From positions 1,595,841 through 1,659,840 of the forward strand of contig FJUW01000012.1 in NCBI GenBank assembly GCA_900074885.1: a stretch of DNA of 64,000 nt, in the 5' to 3' direction. Position 1 is the first letter of the stretch. Each line of letters begins with the position of its first letter. A model generated the notes under the pieces. It was not told where the DNA came from. It was given only the letters and a program-made list of their open reading frames with translations, and did no database searches. Of this stretch, positions 39,540 through 51,639 are shown piece after piece. This stretch comes from Rhynchosporium graminicola (taxonomy: Eukaryota; Ascomycota; Leotiomycetes; Helotiales; Ploettnerulaceae). The position numbers and the translations under genes are program-made.

Positions 39540-42500
39540 TTATATAAGCTATCTATACTTCTCGATTCTAGAGCTAATAGATACTATTTTATTAATTATT
39601 CTTTTCTTAAATCTCTTTCCTTCTTCTTAAAACCTTTAATTCACTTTCTACTAAACGTAATTCCTATTAAAGGCTTTAATAGCGTTAATAGCAGTACTAT
39701 TAGTTACTATACGACACTTAATTTGATAGTAGATCGTCGCGTTTAGGTATTTACCCCCTTTCTTATTACTACTCTCGGAAACCACGGTATTATACTCGGA
39801 AGGACCTGGCTTTCGGAATATCAAGTACTCTTAGATACCTCTAAACGATAGATTATTTAGCCACTATATACTCCTCCTAGTAACATTTATAGCTCTCCGA
39901 TCGAGATTAAGGACTTACGTAAATACTATACTTACTAGCGCTACTAATACGACGCTAACGAACGAAACGAACGCCTTAATTAGTTCTAGGAAGCGTACGA
40001 GGAACAGCGAAGTATAGCTAACTCTCTTATTAATATTCGAGCTATTATTAACTCTATCTCGGTTATTAAACGACTATTACTAGCTCGGAAGCGCATTTCT
40101 AAGGAGACTTATAGCTATAAAAATATCTAAAACTCTCCCCTAGAGAGTATTCTATAGGTAACTAACCCTCTATTACTACCGCCGATCAGTTAGGACTATT
40201 TCTCCGGCGTTTATACTACTTATTATAGATATAACGAGCCTAAGTATTTATTACCTGAAGAATAAGAATAGAGTAGTAAAGAGAAGTCTTTATACTCTAG
40301 AGAAGCTACTGATATACAGCCGAAGTACGTACGATTTAGCGACGTTATCGCTTATATCCCGCGTGAATCTCTACTTTAACTCTAATTAGAAGTCTTTATA
40401 TTAAAGACTTATATATAAGACTACGCCTATATAATTTATACTATAGACTAATAGTTACTCGGAACACTGCCTCGCGACTTAATAGAAGCTACTTAAAGTA
40501 TAAAAATAGCTATTATGATATTTCGGAAGCGATAAAGATCACCTCGTGTGCTAAGACCTCTTCTAGAGCCTCTTATGCTAGAGATTTATACGATTAGCGG
40601 CTTAGCTTTCTATCTCTTATATAAACGCTAGAAGTCTTCTAACGATAAGATCTTCTCTATTACTTTTCACGAGATAGATAAGCTTCTTAACGACCGAATC
40701 GTAGTTCAGTAACGTAATACTACTATCGTATCTTTAACTATCGACCTTACGGAACGTCGCAAAAACGCCTAGTAATTTGCTATTAGCTTAAGCGAATTAG
40801 ATTTAGAACTATAGATCCCTTACGAGTATAGCTAGTAGGTATACGTCTTTTCTAAGGAAGCTAATGATATTCTCCCTCCTTATCGCTCATACGATCACCG
40901 AATTGAGCTTAAGGAAGGGGCCGAGAAGAACCTTAAATACTCCCCCTTATATAAGATATCAGCTGAAGAACTTGAAGTCGTTAAGGCGTATATTACTAAT
41001 AACTTAGCTAAAGGTTTTATCGAACCTTCTTAAGTACTATACGCTATACTTATTCTTTTCGTTAAGAAAGCTAATAGAAGTCTAAGATTCTATATCGACT
41101 TTCGCGTACTTAATAACCTTATAAGGAAAGATTAATATCTACTGCTATTAATCGATAAAACGCTAGCTAGAATCTCTACTACTAAGATATTTACTAAATT
41201 AGATATTCGCTAAGCGTTCTACCGAATTCGAATAGATCTAGCCTCTGAAGAGTATACGACCTTCCGGACCTATTACGGTATATATAAGTATAAAGTACTC
41301 CCTTTCGGTCTGACTAACGGCCCTGCGATGTACTAGCGATATATGAATAATATCTTATTCGACTACTTAGACGACTTCTATATAGTATATCTAGATAATA
41401 TTCTAATCTACTCTAACGACCTACTATAGTATTAATTATACGTATATAAGGTGCTATAATAATTATAAGACGCTAGATTATAAGCCGACCTTAAGAAGTA
41501 TGAATTTAACGTTACTTGCACTAAATACCTTAGATTTATTATCTCTACTTCTAGGATCGAGGTAGACCCTAAGAAAGTTAATATTATATAATCTTAGAAT
41601 TACCTGACTATAGTTAAGGGCGTATAATCGTTCTTAGGCTTTTATAACTTCTACTAACGATTTATTAAGGACTACGGAATTATTATAAAACTTCTTATAT
41701 AACTTACTAAAAATAATATATTATTTCAGTTCGCTAGGGAGTGTAAAGATACCTTTAATCACCTAAAGTACGCTCTCACTTCGGTACTACTTCTCTACTA
41801 CTATTAGTAATATCTATCTTATATAATCGAAATAGACGCTAGTAATAGAGTAATAGCAGGTGTACTATCGTAATAGTACGACGAAGACTAGTTCCTAGTA
41901 GCTTACTTCTCTAAGACTATATTACTTACCGAGCTTAATTACGCTATTCACAATAAGGAAATACTTATAATTATACGATCTTTTAGTAACTAGAGATCTA
42001 AGCTCGTAGGCGTACTATATTAGATCCGTATTATTACTAATTATAAAGCTCTTAAGTACTTTATAACTTCTAAATAGCTAAACGTACGATAAGCTCGATA
42101 AGCCGAGCTACTCGCAGATTATAACTTTATAATTACTTATCGACTTAGGAAGTATAATCTACTAGCTAACGCTCTCTCTCGCAGAATAGATAAATTAGAC
42201 GACTAGAATAACGCTAAAAGAACCTAGCGTTTATAGCAGTTACTACGCGAAGACTAAATCGATCTAGTACTACTTATAAGTAACCTCCAGAATAGCTCTG
42301 ACTCTATAGATAACTTTAAGCTTATTAACGCCTTAGAAGTCGCCGACCTATCGCCAGTGTTTTCTATAGTATAGTAAGTACTTAACGCTAATTATACTAC
42401 GCTATTACTCTAAGCTTTATAGAAATAAGCTCTCTCTGCTACTCCTAGAAAACTAACTATAGAAAAAGATCTTCTACTCTATAAAGGAAGACTAATTATA

Positions 42501-43900
42501 CTTAATATCTTATACTTTCGCACGCTACTTATACGCGAAGTATACGACTGATTAGAGATTACTTATCTAAGTGTAAAGAAGACCTTATAACTGCTAGTAT
42601 CATAATACTAGTAGTACGGAATCGCTTTAACTATTAACTAGTACTACTATAACTATTATACTTACTAACGAATTTAAGTGTCGCGTGATAAGAAACCGAG
42701 CCTCTTCTAACCTCTGCCCGTACTATCATATCTATAGGAGTATATTATAGTCGACTATTATAGCTTTAACTACGATAAATACAGCTACAATAATATTCTC
42801 GTATTTATCGACTATTTTAGTAAATAAGCAATTAGTATTTTATGCCGAAAGACCTCTGATACGCGCGACCTTATAAAGCTTTACTTATACTACGTATAAT
42901 ACTATTTCGGAGCTCTATTAATAATTACCTCTAATAGAGAGCCTTAATTCGTTTCCTGTTTTTAGACTATAGTTATTATAATTCTCGGTACTAAAAGATA
43001 GCTTTCTATAGTAGACTACCTGTAAATAGATAGCTAAATAGAGATCTATAACTAATATCTCTAACGCAGATTACGACTTTTTATCTCTTACTATTAAGAT
43101 AACTAGTCGGAATTCTTACTTATTATAGATTACGCCTAGATAACTCTCCCTTACGAATCCCTTAGAAGTCTCTTACTCTTTGAAGTTATTTATAGATATA
43201 TACCCCGCGTTAATTAGAATTAGAAAGACCTACTTAACTCTACTACGCCTACTGATAAGTTGAATACTTAGTAAGCTCTAGATTACGCTAATCGCTTGCG
43301 CGACGCCTAGACTATCGCTCAATCTAGCCTCTAATATATATAAGCTAAGATATCCTAATCCTATAATCGCTTACGCTATGAAGTCGACTTCACTATAGAC
43401 GACCTTATCTAGCTAGATATGCGCTACTTTACGAGTACTCGACCTAGTAAAAAACTCGACTTCCCGACTAATAGACCTTTCTATATAATTGAAAAGGTTA
43501 GAAGCTCTTATCGCTTAGAGCTCTCTGCTAGTATAAAAGTACATAACGTATTCCCTGCTATTAAGCTACGGAAGTATCTAAACGACCCCTTACTAGGATA
43601 AACCTTACTGCTACTACTACTTATTAATATTACTAGTAACGATAAATAAGAGATCGAAGATATACTTGCGTGCTGTAAGTAGCGTAATAGCCTCTTATAC
43701 TAAGTTTCCTAGTTAAATTAAGACGTCGATCTTATATAGTACAACGCTATAGATATTAAATACGCTCCCGCTAAGCTGTAATAATTCCACCTTAATAACC
43801 TAACGTAAGCTAGACCTCCTACTAGACTACCTAATTAGCTAAAAGCTTTCTACGATAGAATTAATAATTATAACTACCTTAATAGTAATAAGAAGATAGA
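39540..43900 (+). pseudogene. Inner element pol remnant (PR, RT, RNase H, integrase, chromodomain)
   Basis: Protease: LDSRANRYY near 39,561, where DSRA stands for DSGA after a G-to-A change, then ILGRTWLSEY. RT about 40,860-41,480: LPPYRSYDH, LRFYIDFRVLN, KLDIR, then VLPFGLTNGP, then YLDNILIYS (the YxDD position). RNase H about 41,820-42,200: IEIDASNRVIAGVL, then ELNYAIHNKE. Integrase core about 42,790-43,350: FIDYFSK, then IDYAQ near 43,130. Integrase C-terminus 43,419-43,601 (RPSKKLDFPTNRPFYIIEKV), then a chromodomain-like tail about 43,645-43,880 ending with a PPTRLPN pattern. Chromodomain plus integrase architecture is that of chromoviruses, which target heterochromatin. Confidence 0.85.
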
Positions 43901-43926
43901 CTAACGCTCGAGGGCGAGCTTTTTCC

Positions 43927-43940
43927 GGAGGGGGGAGTAA
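43927..43940 (+). other. Polypurine tract of inner element
   Basis: GGAGGGGGGAG followed by TAA directly before the 3' LTR start; expected primer for plus-strand DNA synthesis. Confidence 0.75.
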
Positions 43941-44175
43941 TATAACGACTAGTCAGGTTTAGAGGTCTCTTCTTATTAGTGGAAACACTTACTACTAAGC
44001 GAGATTATATAAGTAGAGTTTAGGGGCCCCTTTTCATATATATACTTCTATTCTCTCTCTACTTCTTCACTCCTTAGTTATAGATTCTTAAGTGATTCTT
44101 ACTACTTCATATTCATAGTAATATGAGGTCTTATTACTCAGGTAGTTTTGAGACCTTTCTAGAGCAAGCGTCATA
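43941..44175 (+). repeat. Inner element 3' LTR
   Basis: 235 bp, starts TATAACGACTAGTCAGG and ends AGCGTCATA. It is the mutated copy over its first about 100 bp and the clean copy over its last about 110 bp, the mirror of the 5' LTR. Confidence 0.95.
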
Positions 44176-44180
44176 ACGAG
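44176..44180. repeat. Target site duplication of inner element (right copy)
   Basis: ACGAG, matching 37606-37610. Confidence 0.9.
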
Positions 44181-46651
44181 ATAGATTACTTTACCCTAAT
44201 ATTAAGAGAAACGAATATAGTTCAAAGTATAAGATAAGCGGTATTATTAGAGTTACCCGAGATATCCTACTTAACCTTACTATATAAAGCAGAGAGTCAA
44301 ATAACCCCTATAAGTATACCGACCTAAATAGTAACCTTCCTTAAGCACTTTAATAACTATTTATACTCTATTATAAGGCTCCTAAGGATAAAGTATACTA
44401 TAAGAACTAGCTTTATCTTTACTAACTTATCTAGGATAATAAGGAACTCGGCTTATATATCGAACGCCTCTAAGGTAATATTCGCGTCCTAACTAGTATC
44501 TATCTAAGAGATTATCTAATTAGTATAACTTATTATAATATATTAATAAGTAGTCTTTTTAAATAGTTCCCTACTGACTTTTCGCTAATTAATAAATACT
44601 TATACTCTTAGCGAGTAGCCTTCGGAGACGCCTTCCGCTTACGCCTTACTATGAATAACTTTCCCCTGAATAGTCTTATGACTCCCGATATAAGAATCAG
44701 ATATATCGTTTATCCTAATAGAGATATTATAGTTCTCGGAAGCTAGAAGTTTAATACTACTAATATTATAAAGGAGATATAGTATAATTAGTACTACTAT
44801 TTTATAGAAATTATTATACGAGGATATCTTAGAGATAAACTCCGCTTAGTTCTTTAAGAACTATAAGAACTAAAGAGATAGAAGAAAATCTGATAAAAAA
44901 GATTAAAGGAGGCCGGAGTAGTAGAACTTACTAAGGAGTATAAAGAAGATATATAAGCAGATAGGAAAGCATTTCAACTAATTAGCGCTTCCTTAGTATT
45001 CGATAGTTTATACTAAACCTTATCTCTATTAATTAAGGCTAAGGAAGATATTAGTATTATCGCAAGACGCAGAACTGATAGATAATTCATCCTCGATAAC
45101 GCGCTAATAAGAGGGCACGATAGTTCAAAGCCGAGCTTTAAAATATTCCTATAAGTAATAGCTTCTACTATAATATATTATAGCGTATATATTTCACTTA
45201 TAGTAGAGATAGAATATATATATAAATTAATAAGGGACTTCCTCTATATACTCGATAGATCTCTATTAGATAGGGACCGCGCTAACTATATACTATATCT
45301 TCTCTAGATATTATATAATAGATATTCCTTAATAATTTAAGCTTATATAGATACTAAAGTAGTTATCGAAGAATATTTTCGCGCGCTTTAAGATGTACTA
45401 AATCCTATTACTATTCTGGATACTCTACTAACTACGTTAATCAGTACCTCTTATAGGTCTATAATCGCACTGCTTAGCGAGGTCATATATACTATTACGC
45501 TAGAGATAGTCGGGCTAGTATAGATCTTATGCCTACTAGTACTAGACGCAGTTATAAGTATAATAGCTCTTCTAAGAATTAATATTAACGGACCGGGCTA
45601 CTATATAGAATTTATACTAGGTTTACTATATTAAGTACCTTTCTACGACTTAGACTTAATAATAGTAATATTAGGAATTTTATTCTATATTTTAAGATAC
45701 TCTCTAACTCTACTTACGCCTAAACTACGATAAGTACTAGTTATAAGTAATAAGATAAGAGACTTTATATTCTTACGTAAATATCTAAACGTATAGGGCC
45801 TAATTTTTCAGAGCGAGATTAAAAGTAATATAATAGCGTATTAATAGTCGTATTTGATCGAACCTCGTGTCGATATAGGAAATATAACGAATTTAATTAT
45901 ATTATCCTTAGACTATAATATCTAATCGAAATTGCTATTAACTCCTATTAATAATATAGAAGGATACGTAAGTATAGTTAACTATAACCAGTCGAAGGAT
46001 ACTAAAGGCGGAAGAAAGTTAAAGAGAACTAATAAGACTAATATTATAAAACTAAACAGAAGTATACTAAAACGCTATAAGTCTTTTATCTTCGCCCTAT
46101 TATAACTCCTAATATATTAACCCTTAAGGCTAGGATATTATTAGAGAGTTATAGACCTAGTTAAAAACAGAATACCTTTCTTAAGAAAATTAATAAGTAT
46201 ATAGGGACTAACTCGTATCGCGGGAAATACGGAAATAATATACGCTATTAAAGATCTAGTTAATTAAGAAAACTAGAGTAATACTATAAATAGACGCCTT
46301 TTCAGTATAATAGTACTAGATACTGAACCCTAACTATACGAACTAAGAAAACCCTACCTAAAGAAGAAGCTAACGGGTCTAGTTTTACTAACTACCTAGA
46401 CCTCTAACCTTACAGAAGATAGCGATAAAGATACGATTATATTACTAAAGCTTACTAAATCCACTCTAAAAGGGAAAAGGAAGCGGGTAATTAGACTAAT
46501 AAAAAAGCTAGCCCTGATAAAGATAATCGTAACTAAGGAGAATAAGGATATAGAAGATATAACTTTAATCCTATAAATTATAACTAGATTAAATTTTAAT
46601 AAGAACGTATTGGATTTATTAGGGGAGAGCAGTAGAGAAGATTAATAATTA
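44181..46651 (+). pseudogene. Outer element third ORF, main part, function unknown
   Basis: A single sense frame of about 820 codons runs from the inner element to a double stop (TAATAA) ending near 46,655, about 70 bp before the purine tract. It is interrupted only by TAA/TAG, as expected when CAA, CAG and TGG undergo RIP, plus one TGA near 44,894. The C-terminal 200 codons are Lys/Glu/Asp-rich, unlike random AT-rich translation. Hydrophobic runs near 45,480-45,580 and 45,640-45,720 are Ile/Leu-rich, but RIP itself creates ATA and TTA, so membrane spans cannot be claimed. It sits where env-like genes lie in some LTR retroelements. I recognise no domain. Confidence 0.5.
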
Positions 46652-46723
46652 TTACTATTTATATTTACTATATATTACTAGTCGAACTATCTTTTTTCTC
46701 TAGGGATAGAGTTTTTTATACTT

Positions 46724-46735
46724 AGGGGAGGGAGA
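46724..46735 (+). other. Polypurine tract of outer element
   Basis: AGGGGAGGGAGA immediately before the outer 3' LTR. Confidence 0.75.
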
Positions 46736-46918
46736 TATCATAGGATATTATTATAAGATAAGATAGCACTAAATATATATCACGGGATATTATCACGAGA
46801 TAAGATAGCACTAAGTACTTAGTACTGTTAGTCAGCTTCACTTAGATAGTTCCTCCTACTATAGCGATAGACAGAATCAAGACTTTTACTATATATACAT
46901 CTCGGACGCCCCCTGACA
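46736..46918 (+). repeat. Outer element 3' LTR
   Basis: 183 bp, starts TATCATAGG and ends CCCCTGACA. It is the more mutated copy in its first half and the less mutated copy in its second half compared with 30276-30458. Confidence 0.93.
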
Positions 46919-46923
46919 GCCTA
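46919..46923. repeat. Target site duplication of outer element (right copy)
   Basis: GCCTA, matching 30271-30275. Confidence 0.9.
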
Positions 46924-49134
46924 TATGGAAGAGCGACAGCGGTGGAAGTGAATCGGAACGCGGAATACACGCTGCGGTTTACGTTCCACCAAGCCAATTT
47001 GCAATCAACCGGAGAAAGCTTCGCGTAGTGTCAAACATAAATATCCTGACTGTTCCCCGCCGATATCAGGTATCCATCACAAGCACCAAAAAATCCTGAC
47101 CAGAATGCTGGGGCGAGGTGAAGCAGATATGAGCTACAATATAAGAGCCAAAAGCTGCGTTGTATTTCTTGGATGTTTCTTGACTGCCATGTGTACTCAT
47201 TGGACTTGTTATTGACTTGTGAACAGCTCCTTTCTATATCATACAAACTTGGCGAAATATTCCAAGTATGATAGCAAATATCAAATCAACAGCAAGGCTC
47301 GTGTTGAAAGTACTAGTGTTGTACCTAATTCGTGCTGTTGCACCTTACAGACATTTTTACTCAGCCAGCAGAACGTTTCTTGATGATGAATCATCTCTCT
47401 ATATTTCATAATTTTACAAGAAGACGTTCCATCTACTTTCGAGCACTTTGAGGCACGCTTTCTGATAGAAGAAGCAATTGAAATGTCACTCGGCCCGTTT
47501 CAACCCGTCATCTATGTACAAGGTATGTAGAGGCCGGTCGAGCCCCTGGATCGACTGCTCTCCACAATCTTTGACGTTGCATTGAAAGCAGAGAGATTGT
47601 TGGGGATTTTCTCACCGAGTAGGCTACATATTTATACCCACCAATACACTATCGAACAAGGCAACGAAGGCTGTCGCAAGGACTGAATTCGGACTATCAG
47701 AAGAAGTATGCGTGATACTATGAAGTACATAAGAGGCCCTCAGTCAAAATTTGAAGGCGGTAAGTTAACGACCTTTGCTGAAAGCTGAAGAATAGGTCTA
47801 CTTACGTATCATTATTGGTATTTAGCACATGACAATCCTAATCCTCGCCCATCTGCATTGTTTACAGACAGCTTAATTCGGTACTATTGTGTCCGGGGCT
47901 TTTTGAGCTTTATCAAAAAGACAGAAATTCGATGCGTTCGTAGATAAATACGTCCTGGCCTATCTGCCTAGAAAGACAGCTAAAACTCAGTCACCCCAGT
48001 ATAAGCTGTTCATTGCAGATGATTAGAATCCTTGATCCGATTCGAGCTGGTATTCATAGAGGTCAAGTAACCTTGTTTTGAGGTCCGGCTAAAGAAGTGA
48101 AGCGACATGTTTATTCATAGCATCAAAGATACCGCCTTCATCACACTACAATACCCCGACATTTGAGAAGGAGGGAAAAGAATAACGACAACAAACACAG
48201 AGACGATACTAATAGGAACGGTAACGGCCCATCGATTGATAAAAGTACTACTATCTGAATCTTCGTTGCTCGAGCTAGAAGTTTTTTCACAACTAACCCG
48301 ATTGATCACCCTGAGAACTTCAAGCCCTCCAGCTCAGCGTTCAGATCTAGTTCACAGCTGCCACCCACATAACAACAACGATTGATTTGACAATAAGGCC
48401 TCCCACCTCGCATCTCCTCTCTTTCCTTCAATTTCAAAACCAATAATCTCATCCTCCCTTCCCTTCTTTAACAGTCGTCCCTTGATTCGCAAGCCTCAAG
48501 AATGATCTTACCCAGCTAAGGAATCTGGAGGTGGACAGTAAGCAGACTGGTTCTGGTTCATATAGAGTGTTTCCAAAATTCTCTTCCTCAAGCTTGCTCT
48601 TCGTTTTGAAACTATAATGATGCTAGTTATAGTATTGTGCTTCCGAGATACGAGTTCGGACGTTCCCACACGAAGACGGGAATGATACACACATCTACTG
48701 AAATCCTCTCGTCTACAACAACCATGAAACGGAAGTCTTCGAGCAGTGTGGGCGTTGGTCTATGCGATGTTACAACATTCAAATACATCCAAGGACTCGT
48801 AGGTAATTTGCTGCCGGTTATGCTACTTCAAACCCAGGGTATCTTGATTATGATTTGGGGGAAAATACAGTCGCAGGAGATAATCTGAGTTGAACTCAAG
48901 ACTTCCTGCTACATCGAGTCACATCTCAGGTTGTTGAAGCATGTGTTTGATGACTTCTGATTTTTGATTCCGCATGTCAAATCCTCCAAACCCAAATGCT
49001 TTATCAAATGGAAGTTTTATGTATCTACGCCCTAGAGTACACCCATGCCATCCACCTGAGCCTCGCACTCCTGAGGCCAGGCAATACCAAATTCGCAAGC
49101 GCAAAAAGACGATGTATCAATCAATCAATCTAAT
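46924..49134. other. Intergenic region right of the retrotransposon island
   Basis: Normal base composition resumes directly after the target duplication. No gene is supported: open frames here are short and have no domains. The part near 49,135 should be the 3' untranslated region of BiP. Confidence 0.5.
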
Positions 49135-51639
49135 TTACAACTCATCATGCGATCCAGGCTCATCATCACCACCCTCTGGGCCTCCAGCACCAGCGTAAAG
49201 TTTGCTAGTGATTGGGTAGGCGATGCCAGAGAGCTTCTCCTTCTGCTCTTCAAAGTCCTCGGCATTGGCTGTGGCGCCGTTCTCCTCGAGCCAGTCGGTG
49301 GTCTCTTTGACGGCCTCGAGAAGCTATCATCATGTCAGCAATATTCTTTCACGTCTCATACGCAAATGGGGCAACTTACAGTCTCCTTGTCATCCTCCTC
49401 AATCTTGCCTCCAAGACCCTCCTCGTCGTTAACCTGGTTCTTCAAGCTGAACGCGTAGTTCTCAAGTCCGTTACGGGCCTCAATGCGCTCCTTAGTAGCC
49501 TTGTCCTCATCGGCGTATTGCTCGGCCTCTTGGACCATGCGATCGATCTCCTCTTGAGTGAGACGTCCCTTGTCGTTGGTGATGGTGATGGACTCGACCT
49601 TGCCAGTTCCCTTGTCGGAGGCGGAAACCTTCAGGATTCCGTTTGCGTCAAGCCTAGGATGGTGTTAGTGTTCGTTTGGTAATGGGCGATACGATCAAGA
49701 ACTTACTCAAAGGAGACCTCAATTTGAGGAACACCACGGGGCGCGGCTGGGATACCGGTAAGCTCGAACTTTCCAAGGTTGTTGTTGTCCTACGTCACGA
49801 GTCAATTTAGGCACATTTCCTTGGACTGGAGTATTACTGACCTTTGTCATGGTACGCTCTCCCTCGAAGACCTGGATCAAGACCACTGGCTGGTTGTCGG
49901 CAGCAGTAGAGAAGATCTGAGATTTACGTGTAGGGATGACAGTGTTGCGGGGGATGAGCTTGGTCATGACACCTCCAGTGGTCTCGATACCGAGGGTCAA
50001 TGGGTTGACATCCATAAGAACAATCTCAGAGGTACCCTCCTCACCAGACAGAACACCACCCTGAACAGCGGCACCGAAAGCGACAGCCTCATCAGGGTTG
50101 ATACCCTTGCTGGCCTTCTTGCCGCCAAAGTACTCCTCGATGAGCTCAACAACCTTAGGGATACGGGTCGATCCACCGACCAAGACAATGTCGTCAACCT
50201 CGGCCTTCTTAACCTTGGCGTCCTTGAGAACTTGCTCGACTGGCTTGAGAGTCTTGCGGAAGAGATCCATGTTCAACTCCTCAAACTTGGCACGGGTAAG
50301 AGTCTCGGAGAAGTCGTTACCGTTGTGGAAAGCCTCAATCTCGATACGGGTAGTCTTCTGGGAAGAAAGAGTACGCTTGGCCTTCTCAGCCTCACGCTTC
50401 AGTTTACCCATGGTCTTGAGATCCTTGGTGATGTCAACGTTGTTTTCCTTGTTGTACTTCTTGGCGAAGTAGTTGATGACTCGCTGATCGAAATCTTCTC
50501 CTCCCAAGTGGGTGTCACCAGCGGTTGAGAGAACCTCGAAAACACCACGATCAATGGACAAGAGGGAAACATCGAAGGTTCCGCCACCGAGATCGTAGAC
50601 AATGATTTGACGCTCTCCCTCGGTCTTGTCAAGTCCGTATGCGATAGCTGCGGCGGTAGGTTCGTTGACAATACGAAGGACGTTCAAACCGGCGATAACA
50701 CCGGCGTCCTTGGTAGCTTGTCTCTGGTTGTCGTTGAAGTATGCGGGGACGGTAACAACGGCGTGGGTAACCTTGTGTCCGAGGTATGATTCGGCGACAT
50801 CCTTCATCTTTCCCAGGATCATGGCTGAGATCTCTTCTGGGGTGAAGGTCTTGGCGGCTCCATTGACATCGACCTTGACGTGTGGCTTACCATCCTTTTG
50901 GACGACATCGAAGGGGAAATGCTTCATGTCGCCTTGAACATCCTTATCCGAGAACTTACGACCGATCATACGCCTGCGTCCGTTAGCCGTGTTCCGGGGT
51001 TGAACTCTATAACAGGGGCTAGATTCCCACAAGAGCATTGTACCAGAAAGCCACATTGCAAGTGCAGGAACTCACGACCCGGGAGAAACTTACTTGACAT
51101 CGTAGACGGTTCTCTTTGGGTTCGCGGCGGCCTGGTTCTTTGCGGCGTCTCCAACCAATCGCTCATCATCGGTAAATGCTACGTATGAGGGTGTAATTCT
51201 GTGCCCTTGATCGTTGACGAGGATTTCGACTTTGCCCTTTTGCATCACACCCACACAAGAGTAGGTGGTGCCCAAATCAATACCGATAACTGTGAGGGAA
51301 CTGTTAGCATCGCTGTTCGAGGAGTGTGTATACTTTTAGGAGCTCTCTGGTGGAAGTGCATTTACCGACACCTGTCCCGAAGCCTAACCCGAGACGGGAT
51401 AGGTCTCATGGCTCGCGAGCTGGAATTTGAACCCGCAGAAGACGTCTCATGGAGCAGGTGGCAGGAATTGTGGTGAGAGAAGAGGAATGAAGCTTACCAG
51501 TGCCATAGCTCTCTTGTAAAGGATCCTGTTCGCCCTCAGCGTTTACCCGTCCGACCAACGCCAAAGGCGCAAACAAAAGACCCAAGTAGAAGAGCGTAGT
51601 GAGGCCCAGCCAGAACGAGCTGCTTGTGCTCCTCGCCAT
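49135..51639 (-). CDS. kar2: ER chaperone BiP/Kar2 (Hsp70)
   Basis: ATP-driven Hsp70 of the ER lumen: it drives translocation, folding and ERAD and senses unfolded protein for Ire1. Model: complement(join(49135..49323, 49380..49653, 49707..49789, 49842..50973, 51094..51289, 51498..51639)), six exons, 671 aa, the family's usual length. The signal peptide spans about residues 1-34 (hydrophobic core then VNA before EGEQ). The three Hsp70 signatures are present: IDLGTTYS at about 51-58, [12 protein letters not shown] at about 238-249, and [14 protein letters not shown] at about 376-389. The substrate-binding domain starts after the linker near residue 430. It ends in HDEL, the fungal ER-retrieval signal, so it is the ER form and not cytosolic or mitochondrial Hsp70. 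All splice junctions keep phase and restore conserved words such as [17 protein letters not shown] and [11 protein letters not shown]. The first intron, 208 bp, is the longest in the window's genes. Confidence 0.98.

Larger units (their letters stand above)
37611..44175 (+). mobile_element. Inner Ty3/gypsy chromovirus nested in the outer element
   Basis: A 6565-bp element with LTRs 37611-37846 and 43941-44175, ACGAG duplication, and a purine tract at 43927-43937 just before the 3' LTR. Its size is typical of Maggy/Tf1-type fungal chromoviruses. Gag, protease, RT, RNase H, integrase and a C-terminal chromodomain can all be traced in sense orientation. It lies in the same direction as the outer element and interrupts that element's third reading frame, so it inserted later. 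The interior is saturated with RIP changes; one 60-codon piece (43419-43601) is free of stops. Confidence 0.95.
30276..46918 (+). mobile_element. Outer Ty3/gypsy-type LTR retrotransposon, RIP-degraded, with nested insertion
   Basis: It is bounded by 183-bp direct LTRs (30276-30458 and 46736-46918) and a 5-bp target duplication GCCTA. A purine-rich tract at 46724-46735 directly precedes the 3' LTR. Without the inner insertion it is about 10.07 kb. The sense strand carries gag-like, RT, RNase H, integrase and chromodomain remnants, then a long extra frame. Almost every CpA/TpG inside has become TpA, so TAA and TAG replace Gln and Trp codons throughout and nothing is translatable. CpG and CpC survive, which separates this from general CpG methylation decay. 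It is dead as an autonomous element. Confidence 0.93.

Noticed and set aside
43419..43601. 60-codon open frame reported alone could look like a small gene
   Set aside because: It is the integrase C-terminal piece of the inner chromovirus, spared by chance from RIP stops.
44181..46651. Third ORF considered as a cut-and-paste DNA transposon nested in the outer element
   Set aside because: No terminal inverted repeats or extra target duplication found around it, and its frame continues left of the inner element.
49779..50528. 249-codon plus-strand open frame opposite BiP
   Set aside because: Antisense shadow of the Hsp70 exon with a Leu/Ser/Val-rich, domain-free translation.
51422..51434. tRNA B-box-like GGGTTCAAATTCC (minus strand) in the first BiP intron
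   Set aside because: No A-box at the right distance and no acceptor or anticodon stem can be folded around it.
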